Source: DASZUK01 sp963844575
GTDB lineage: Bacteria > Actinomycetota > Acidimicrobiia > Acidimicrobiales > RAAP-2
NCBI GenBank assembly: GCA_963844575.1
Contig: CAWJOU010000005.1
Coordinates: forward strand, 620,001 to 684,000
Direction of reading: 5' to 3'
DNA length: 64,000 nucleotides
Shown: positions 58,072-64,000 of the stretch, in pieces
How positions within the stretch are numbered: the first letter of the stretch is position 1
Layout of the letters: every line of letters starts with the position of its first letter
Notes under the pieces: generated by a model
The model's database searches: none
What the model was told of the DNA's origin: nothing
The model's input: the letters and a program-made list of their open reading frames with translations, nothing else
Program-made: the position numbers and the translations under genes

Positions 58072-58607
58072 TGGCACGCAGTAACTTCCGCGGCGGGACG
58101 GCCCGTCGGGCACCCAAGGACCTGAACCGGCGGGTGAAGAAAAAGCCTTGCGCGCTCTGCCGGGACCACATCGAGTGGGTCGACTACAAGGACGTCCCGT
58201 TGCTCCGCAAGTACATGAGCGACCGCGGGAAGATCCGCTCGCGCCGGGTCACCGGGAACTGCGCCCAGCACCAGCGAGACATCGCGCTGGCCATCAAGAC
58301 CGCCCGGGAGCTCGTCCTGCTGCCGTACACGCAGCGGACGGTGACCGAACGCCCGGGTGGTCGGGGCGGTCGGGGCGACCGTGGTGATCGGGGCGACCGC
58401 GGTGACCGCGGTGACCGCGGTGACCGTGGGGACCGCGGCGATCGCGGCGATCGGCCCGGCGGTCGGGGGCCGAGGAGCGAAGACGCGCCGGCAGACCGGG
58501 CGGCTTCGCCGGGCGAGGGGAGTCCGGCCACCGACGGTGCAGCCGAGCCGGTGGTGGCCGACGTGGCCGCGGCCGTCCCAGACGGCGCGGGGGAGGGTGA
58601 GGGCTGA
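58071..58607 (+). CDS. rpsR: 30S ribosomal protein S18 with long RGD-repeat tail
   Basis: 178-aa protein. Residues 1-92 are a standard S18 of the zinc-binding type (KKKPCALCRDHIEWVDYKD, then SRRVTGNCAQHQRDIALAIK). S18 is normally 75-90 aa. Here a tail of about 85 residues is added: nine R-G-D units in a row (residues 101-127, encoded by 9-bp repeats at 58371-58451), then an acidic Ala/Pro-rich end. The tail could bind RNA or be exposed on the ribosome. The frame stays open into the rplI overlap, so it is not an error. Confidence 0.95.
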   Translation: MARSNFRGGTARRAPKDLNRRVKKKPCALCRDHIEWVDYKDVPLLRKYMSDRGKIRSRRVTGNCAQHQRDIALAIKTARELVLLPYTQRTVTERPGGRGGRGDRGDRGDRGDRGDRGDRGDRGDRGDRPGGRGPRSEDAPADRAASPGEGSPATDGAAEPVVADVAAAVPDGAGEGEG

Positions 58608-59056
58608 TGAAGGTCGTCCTGCGAAGTGACGTCGACGGCGTCGGCCGGCGCGGTGACATCGTCGATGTTGCCGGCGGGTTCGCCCGCAACTACCTCCTGC
58701 CCGGCGGCCAGGCGATGGTGGCCACCAAGGGTGTGACGGGCCAGGCCTCGGCGATGCGCCGGGCTCGTGACCTGCGGGAAGCCAAAGACCGGGGGTCGGC
58801 CCAGGCCCAGGCCCAGGCGCTCGCCGGTGCGTCCCTTCGTCTCGAGGCGCGGGCCGGCTCGACCGGCAAGCTCTTCGGTTCGATCACCGCGGCCGACGTC
58901 GCCGAGGCCGTCACCGCGCAGAAAGGTGTCGGCCTCGACCGTCACCAGGTCGTGCTCGACGAGCCGATCAAGGCCGTCGGGACCTACGAGGTCCCCGTGC
59001 ACCTCTTCGCCGACATCGCCACCGCGGTGATCGTCGAGGTCGTCGCGGCCAGCTGA
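58607..59056 (+). CDS. rplI: 50S ribosomal protein L9
   Basis: 149-aa large-subunit protein. N-terminal domain MKVVLRSDVDGVGRRGD and VAGGFARNYLLPGGQA, a long connecting helix (AMRRARDLREAKDRGSAQAQ) and a C-terminal domain (GKLFGSITAADVAEAV). ATG overlaps the rpsR stop (TGATGA). Ends the ribosomal operon; a strong hairpin follows. Confidence 0.97.
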   Translation: MKVVLRSDVDGVGRRGDIVDVAGGFARNYLLPGGQAMVATKGVTGQASAMRRARDLREAKDRGSAQAQAQALAGASLRLEARAGSTGKLFGSITAADVAEAVTAQKGVGLDRHQVVLDEPIKAVGTYEVPVHLFADIATAVIVEVVAAS

Positions 59057-59057
59057 G

Positions 59058-59076
59058 CCGGCCCCTTCGGGGCCGG
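59058..59076 (+). terminator. Hairpin after rplI
   Basis: CCGGCCCC-TTC-GGGGCCGG is a perfect 8-bp GC-only stem with a 3-base loop, two bases after the rplI stop. It lacks a T-run, as is common in high-GC actinobacteria, and would end the rpsF-rplI transcript before dnaB. Confidence 0.7.
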
Positions 59077-59265
59077 TCGTCACACCCATGGGGCACGCTT
59101 CGAGTGTGCGCCGCGCCTTCGGACAGGTCCCCTCGGAGCACCCATGGCTGCGGGGCGATTCTTTCCACAGCGTTGTTCACAGGCTCGATCAGGGATTTTC
59201 CATTCGGAATCCCCAGGTTTCGCGCCTTCCGTTCCCCAGGCTGTATCCCGCAAGGTAGCTAGACC

Positions 59266-61797
59266 ATGGTCCAAGCCTTCGACGATCGTCCTCGCCACCT
59301 CCGGCCCGCTCCGGAGGGGGGTGGGGCCGGCGGCGGACCTCGGGTCCCTCCGCACAACCTGGAGGCGGAGGAGTCGCTCCTCGGTGCGATGCTGCTATCG
59401 AGCGACGCCACCGCGGCCGCCGTCGAGATCTGCTCGGCGGGCGACTTCTACAAGCCGGCTCACGGCAGCATCTTCGGGGCGATCGTCAGCCTGTTCGAGC
59501 GAGGGGAGCCGGTCGACGCGGTCACGGTGACCGACGAGCTGCGCCGATCGTCCCTCCTGGACGTAGTGGCCGATCCGGCACTGCTCGTCTCGCTCCAGGC
59601 GAACACGCCGTCGATCGCCAACGCGGTGCACTACGCGCACATCGTCGAGGAGCATTCATTGCTCCGGCGGCTGGTCGGAGTGGCCGGCGAGATCGCCGAG
59701 ATCGGCTACTCGGTACCCGAGGACGTGACCGGCGCGGTCGACGAAGCCGAGCGCAAGGTCTTCGACCTGGCACAGCGGCGGACGACCGACACCATCGAGG
59801 CGTTGAAGGATCTCCTGCTGCCCAGCCTGGACCGGATCGAGGAGCTGGCCCAGCGCAGCGGCCGGATCACCGGCGTGGCCACCGGCTACACCGACCTCGA
59901 CGAGATCCTGGCCGGACTGCAGCCGGCCAGCTTGACCATCGTGGGGGCCCGGCCGGCGATGGGGAAGGCCCTCGCCCTGGACACGCCGATCCCGACCCCG
60001 GGTGGGTGGGCGACCATGGGCACCCTGGCCGTGGGCGACGAGGTCTTCGACGAGCAGGGCGTGCCCTGCCGGGTGACGTACACCTCGCCGGTTTTCACCG
60101 ATCACCGCTGCTATCGCGTGCGCTTCGACGACGGCAGCTCGGTGGTGGCCGATGCCGGCCACCGATGGCTGGCCTACGACTTCCCGGCTTGGAAGTCCCG
60201 GCGGACTCGGGACGCCCTGGCCGTCCGGGGTGGGGCCGACCATCCGGAGTTGGCCAGGGATCAATCTGCCCGCTGGCGCCGGCCTCGGGTCGTCACGACC
60301 CAGGAGATGCTGGACGAGGGGCTGCGGACGGACGGCGGTCGTCGCCCGAACTGGTACCTACCGCTCGCCGCGGCCATCGACCTGCCGGACGCCGACCTCC
60401 CGGCCGACCCCTACGTGCTCGGCTGCTGGCTCGGCGACGGGACCACCACGTCTTCGGAGTTGACCATCGGTGACCGCGACGTCGACCACTTCGTCGGCGA
60501 GCTCGAGTCGCGCGGGTACAAGCTCTCCCGACGGGCGGGCCTGCAGTGGGCGACGACCCCGGTCCCCGGAAAGGGAGCCTGGCAGACCTACCGGGGCCCC
60601 TGGCGTGTCCTGACCCGAGAGCTGCAAGAGGTCGGGTTGCTGCGTGGTGCGGTGAAGCACGTGCCGGCGCGGTACCTGCGGGCTTCGATCAAGCAGCGGC
60701 TGGCGTTGTTGCAGGGGTTGATGGACACCGACGGGACGGTGACGAACGGCAACGGCACGGCGGAGCTCTGCCTGGCCAACCGGCCGTTGTTGGAGCAGGC
60801 GTGGGAGCTGGTGAGCTCGCTGGGGCACAAGCCCCACCCGATCCGGGAGCGCCAGATCGCGTTGCCGGACGGGCGGACGACGCGGGCCTGGCGGTTCTGC
60901 TGGACGCCGCTCGATCCGATTTTCCGCATGGCCCGTAAGGCGGATCGGCTGACGGCCACGATGAGTCGTCGCCGGAACGGTAGGCACACGCGACGGGCGG
61001 TGACGGCGATCGAGGAGGTGCCGACCGTACCGGTGCGGTGCATCGCCGTCAGCGCCCCGTCGCATCTGTTCCTGGCCGGCCGGGCGATGATCCCTACGCA
61101 CAACACGAGCTTCGCCCTGGGCATGCTGGCCCACGTCGGCATCGTGCTGCGCCGGCCGGCCCTGCTGTTCTCGCTGGAGATGGGCCACCTGGAGCTGACG
61201 CAGCGGATGCTGGCCTCCGAGGCCAAGGTGGACGCCCAGCGGATGCGCACGGGCCACCTCCACGAATCGGACTGGAGCAAGGTGGGCACCGCGGTCAGTC
61301 GCCTCAGCGAGGCGACGATCTTCATCGACGACAATCCCAACCTGACGGTCATGGACATCCGGGCCCGGGCGCGGCGGCTGAGGAAGAGCGAGGGTGATCT
61401 GGGGCTCGTCGTGGTCGACTACCTGCAGCTCATGACCGGCCGGGCCCGGGCGGAGAACCGCCAGGTCGAGGTGGCCGAGATCAGCCGGGGCCTCAAGATC
61501 CTGGCCCGGGAGCTGGAATGCCCGGTGGTGGCCCTGTCCCAGCTCTCCCGAGGATTGGAGGCGAGGCAGGACAAGCGGCCGATGCTCTCGGACCTGCGGG
61601 AGTCCGGTTCGTTGGAACAGGACGCCGACGTCGTCCTGTTCATCTACCGGGAGGAGCAGTACGACCCGGACACGCCGATCGACCGGCGGGGCATGGCCGA
61701 GATCGTCGTGGCCAAGCACCGGAACGGCCCGACCGGTTCGGCCCACCTGGTGTTCCTCAACCAGTACGCCCGGTTCGACAACATGAAGTCGGTCTAG
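59266..61797 (+). CDS. dnaB: Replicative DNA helicase DnaB, interrupted by an intein
   Basis: 843 codons; after splicing about 464 aa, normal for DnaB. The hexameric helicase unwinds DNA at the fork. N-terminal domain VPPHNLEAEESLLGAMLLS, linker and RecA-like C-terminal domain with Walker A split by the intein (GARPAMGK | TSFALG), Walker B LGLVVVDYLQLM and VALSQLSRGLEARQDKRP. The protein cannot bind ATP until the intein is removed. The ATG at 59266 follows a 209-bp gap with its own promoter space. DciA, encoded at 31.3 kb, is its probable loader. Confidence 0.96.
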   Translation: MVQAFDDRPRHLRPAPEGGGAGGGPRVPPHNLEAEESLLGAMLLSSDATAAAVEICSAGDFYKPAHGSIFGAIVSLFERGEPVDAVTVTDELRRSSLLDVVADPALLVSLQANTPSIANAVHYAHIVEEHSLLRRLVGVAGEIAEIGYSVPEDVTGAVDEAERKVFDLAQRRTTDTIEALKDLLLPSLDRIEELAQRSGRITGVATGYTDLDEILAGLQPASLTIVGARPAMGKALALDTPIPTPGGWATMGTLAVGDEVFDEQGVPCRVTYTSPVFTDHRCYRVRFDDGSSVVADAGHRWLAYDFPAWKSRRTRDALAVRGGADHPELARDQSARWRRPRVVTTQEMLDEGLRTDGGRRPNWYLPLAAAIDLPDADLPADPYVLGCWLGDGTTTSSELTIGDRDVDHFVGELESRGYKLSRRAGLQWATTPVPGKGAWQTYRGPWRVLTRELQEVGLLRGAVKHVPARYLRASIKQRLALLQGLMDTDGTVTNGNGTAELCLANRPLLEQAWELVSSLGHKPHPIRERQIALPDGRTTRAWRFCWTPLDPIFRMARKADRLTATMSRRRNGRHTRRAVTAIEEVPTVPVRCIAVSAPSHLFLAGRAMIPTHNTSFALGMLAHVGIVLRRPALLFSLEMGHLELTQRMLASEAKVDAQRMRTGHLHESDWSKVGTAVSRLSEATIFIDDNPNLTVMDIRARARRLRKSEGDLGLVVVDYLQLMTGRARAENRQVEVAEISRGLKILARELECPVVALSQLSRGLEARQDKRPMLSDLRESGSLEQDADVVLFIYREEQYDPDTPIDRRGMAEIVVAKHRNGPTGSAHLVFLNQYARFDNMKSV
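59968..61104 (+). other. Class-3-like intein with LAGLIDADG endonuclease in DnaB
   Basis: 379 residues (DnaB codons 235-613) inserted between the Walker A Lys and Thr. The first residue is Ala (ALALDTPIPTPGGW), not Cys or Ser, so standard class 1 splicing is excluded. The class 3 W-C-T set is present: Trp in DAGHRWLAYD (block B), Cys in VRCIAVSAPSH (block F) and Thr in IPTHN (block G); the next extein residue is Thr. The endonuclease part has two motifs, VLGCWLGDG and LLQGLMDTDG, so it may still be able to home into intein-free dnaB alleles. Confidence 0.93.
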
Positions 61798-61859
61798 AAA
61801 GACGCTCGGCCTGCTCTGAGGCCCGATCAGCGCCGACTGCAGTCAGGGCTGAGGCCCGG

Positions 61860-62831
61860 TCAGCCCAGGCCGACCGCCCGGTCCTCCTCGGCCAACGGTT
61901 GCACGACCTGCTCGGCCAGCCAGTCGATCTGCTCGTCGCCGGGGTCGAACAGGGAGACGTAGGAGATGCCGGCGTCGGCCCGCCACCGTCGGAGGCGGGC
62001 CCGGACCTCGTCGCCGGTGCCGCAGAGGTACAGCGTCGACTCGGCGGCGGCTCGTGGATCGACGCCGTCGTCGGCCAGGGCTTGGGTGACGGCGGCTCCG
62101 GGGTCGTCGCCGACGACCACGCGGGCGACCATGGTGTGCAGCTCGACCGAGGCCGGGTCGCGTCCGGCGGCCACCGCGCCCTCGCGTACCCAGCCGGCCT
62201 TCTCGGCCATCCGTTCCGTGGTGGAGTCGGCCAGGGAGTCGGCCACCGACCACTCCCCGGTGTCCTGTCGGGCGATCATCGAGACGGTGTCGGCGACGCG
62301 TCCGCCGAACCGCATGACCCTGGGGCCGCCGCCACCGACGAGCAGGTGCGGGTGGACCGGCGCCGACGCGGCCATCGGCGCGTCGGCAATGTCGAAGAAG
62401 TGGCCCCGGAAGGTGGTCGACGGCTCGGTCCAGAGGAGCCGCATGACGGTGACGGCCTCCTCCAGCCGGGCCACCCGGTCGCCGGCCGACCCGAACGGCT
62501 GGCCGGCGGCGCCGAAGTTGGCCGCGACGTACCCGGCACCGAGTCCGAGCTCCAGGCGGCCGTCGGACAGCCGTTCGATGGTGGCCGCGGCCTTGGCCGT
62601 GAGCGCGGCGTCCCGCAGGCCCATGTCGAGCACCAGGGGACCGACCCGCAGCCGTTCGGTGACGGCCGCGACCGCCGACAACCCGGCGAGGGTCTCCCAC
62701 TGGGGCACGACCAGGTGGTCGGTCAGGGTCACGGTGGAGAAACCGAGCCGCTCGTACCGGCGTACCCGGTCCCGCCAGTCGTCGACCGGCAGCTCCCAGA
62801 AGTGCAGGCCGAACCGGAACGGGCGGACCAC
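61860..62831 (-). CDS. LLM-class F420-dependent oxidoreductase
   Basis: 323-aa luciferase-like TIM-barrel oxidoreductase. FRFGLHFWELPVDDWRDRVR, FSTVTLTDHLVVPQWETL, LGLGAGYVAANFGAAGQPF and LLVGGGGPRVMRFGGRVAD are typical of F420-using actinobacterial members. The substrate is unknown. The GTG at 62831 gives the normal N-terminus; an ATG at 62870 would add 13 residues. Convergent with dnaB and divergent from the helicase gene. Confidence 0.88.
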   Translation of the reverse strand: MVRPFRFGLHFWELPVDDWRDRVRRYERLGFSTVTLTDHLVVPQWETLAGLSAVAAVTERLRVGPLVLDMGLRDAALTAKAAATIERLSDGRLELGLGAGYVAANFGAAGQPFGSAGDRVARLEEAVTVMRLLWTEPSTTFRGHFFDIADAPMAASAPVHPHLLVGGGGPRVMRFGGRVADTVSMIARQDTGEWSVADSLADSTTERMAEKAGWVREGAVAAGRDPASVELHTMVARVVVGDDPGAAVTQALADDGVDPRAAAESTLYLCGTGDEVRARLRRWRADAGISYVSLFDPGDEQIDWLAEQVVQPLAEEDRAVGLG

Positions 62832-62915
62832 GGTCGGATCGTATCGGCGACCGTTCCGTCCACGATGCACTCGCTACCCACCACCGCCGAGACACCCGCT
62901 CGATACCGTGGGGCG

Positions 62916-64000
62916 GTGGACCCGATGGTGACGACCGTGCTGGGCCGTGGCGTGGTCGTGGCGCCGGGAGCGCCGGTCCCCGAACCCTGGGCGGACTGTC
63001 GACGCATCGTCGTCGATTCGGCGGTGCTGGCCGACCCGGCGGCGGTGGTGGCGGACCTGCACGACGCCTGGCTCGGCCGGGAGCCGGTGGTGGTCGAGCT
63101 GGCGGTCGAGACCGCGGCGCTCCGAGAGCCCGAACGATGTGCCCGCCCGGTCCACGACCTGGGGCCGGACTTCACGTTCTTCCGGGAACGGCTGCAGTTC
63201 CTGGTGTGGGCGAACACCTACGACGGCCGGCTGGTCGGCGAGCCGATCTGGTGGCACGGCCGGAAGGCGGCGCGGCGGTGGGCGGGGCGGGGTGCCGTCG
63301 AAGGCGGGCCGGCCGACCTCGTCCTGGCCGACGGCTCCCCGCTGTTCGTCGATGGCGGGCCGGGGCATCCACCGGAGCTGCCGAGCGGGGTGGCGGTGGT
63401 GCACCGGTGGAACGCCGAAGCCGGCCGGTTGCAGCCGGCCGGCCATGCCGCGCCGGTGGCGGAGCTGGCGCCGGATCAGCGGGCCGCGGTGACCCACCGG
63501 AGCGGCCCGGCCCGGGTCATCGCGCCGGCCGGGTCCGGCAAGACGCGGGTCCTGACCGAGCGGCTGCGGCACTTGGTCGCCGACCGCGGCGTGGACCCCG
63601 GCTCGATCACCGCCCTGGCCTTCAACACCCGGGCCGCCGACGAGCTGCGGGAGCGGTGCGCCGGCCTGGCCGCCCCGAACGGTCTGGATGGCCCAGGCGG
63701 CCCAGGCGGCCCAGGCGGCCCAGGCGGTCTGGACGGCCCGAACGGCCCGGCGATCCGCACGCTCAACAGCGTGGGTCTGTGGATCTGCAACGGCGCCGGC
63801 GCCATGGCTGGGGCCAGCCGGCTGGACGTCTGGGACGAACCCCGGGCCCGGACGGCGGTCCAGGAGGTCTACGAGGTCCGGCGGCAGGCCAACACCGACA
63901 CGGTGGCACCCTTCCTGGAGGGCCTATCGGCGATCCGCCTCGGCCTGCTGTCGCCGTCGGCGGCCGAGGATCGGTTCCCCGACGCGGCCGGTCTGGCCGA
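62916..64000 (+). CDS. UvrD/Rep-like ATP-dependent DNA helicase, 3' end outside window
   Basis: 361 codons are visible, open to the window edge. An N-terminal domain of about 180 residues (DFTFFRERLQFLVWANTYDG, IWWHGRKAARRWAG) of actinobacterial type precedes superfamily 1 helicase motifs: Q-motif region LAPDQRAAV, Walker A APAGSGKTRVL and motif Ia ALAFNTRAADELRER. A Gly-Pro-rich insert follows (four 9-bp repeats at 63690-63725). It unwinds DNA in repair or recombination; the exact subfamily needs the missing C-terminus. GTG start at 62916. Confidence 0.88.
   Translation, partial: MDPMVTTVLGRGVVVAPGAPVPEPWADCRRIVVDSAVLADPAAVVADLHDAWLGREPVVVELAVETAALREPERCARPVHDLGPDFTFFRERLQFLVWANTYDGRLVGEPIWWHGRKAARRWAGRGAVEGGPADLVLADGSPLFVDGGPGHPPELPSGVAVVHRWNAEAGRLQPAGHAAPVAELAPDQRAAVTHRSGPARVIAPAGSGKTRVLTERLRHLVADRGVDPGSITALAFNTRAADELRERCAGLAAPNGLDGPGGPGGPGGPGGLDGPNGPAIRTLNSVGLWICNGAGAMAGASRLDVWDEPRARTAVQEVYEVRRQANTDTVAPFLEGLSAIRLGLLSPSAAEDRFPDAAGLA

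Overview
The window is a high-GC actinobacterial chromosome segment around the replication origin. Gene order matches the actinobacterial origin neighbourhood: fhaA-fhaB-pstP-pbpA, gyrA-gyrB-dciA-recF-dnaN-dnaA, rpmH-rnpA-yidD-yidC-jag-rsmG-parA-parB, cwlM-trxA-trxB, murJ, a CCA-adding enzyme, padR-ino1, and rpsF-ssb-rpsR-rplI-dnaB. Frequent GTG/TTG starts, 4-bp stop/start overlaps and several promoters placed for leaderless mRNAs fit this. No rRNA is present, so the class (perhaps Acidimicrobiia) cannot be settled from the sequence.

Left part: 1-4202 holds a leftward cell-division signalling operon (FhaA, FhaB, PstP phosphatase, PBP2-type transpeptidase cut by the window edge), followed by a tRNA-Leu(CAG) gene. 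From the tRNA to about 17.6 kb is an accessory region of lower and more varied GC. It contains a DDE transposase, an iteron-like repeat array, a degenerate tyrosine-recombinase-like protein, several small DNA-binding regulators with palindromic operators, an operon of small membrane proteins, an anti-phage Pycsar operon at 12.1-13.9 kb, a ribbon-helix-helix protein, a transposase remnant and a repeat-rich secreted protein.

The most notable locus is the Pycsar operon. It encodes a class III nucleotide cyclase (PycC) and a membrane effector (PycTM). Between them is a 58-codon open frame, placed 20 bases after the cyclase stop and overlapping the effector start by GTGA. I know of no description of such a third gene in Pycsar.

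Middle part: 17.7-26.7 kb carries a LuxR regulator, an HtrA-type protease, a cytochrome P450, an EamA transporter, a two-component system and a RodZ-like protein. From 26.7 to 35.7 kb all replication genes read leftward. From 35.9 kb the rpmH-to-parB genes read rightward. This places the origin beside dnaA: DnaA-box-like sites lie on both sides of the gene, and an AT-rich segment lies between dnaA and dnaN. parS-like sites flank parA and parB.

Right part: 43.4-54.7 kb holds cell-wall and redox genes (CwlM-like, thioredoxin system, DegV, MurJ, DUF6049, CCA enzyme, a lipoprotein with a duplicated domain, inositol-phosphate synthase with its PadR regulator). 55.5-61.8 kb holds a DUF5318-like gene, panB, and rpsF-ssb-rpsR-rplI-dnaB. 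Ribosomal protein S18 has a long RGD-repeat tail. DnaB carries a class-3-like intein with a LAGLIDADG endonuclease in its ATP-binding loop. The window ends in an F420-type oxidoreductase gene and a truncated UvrD-like helicase gene.
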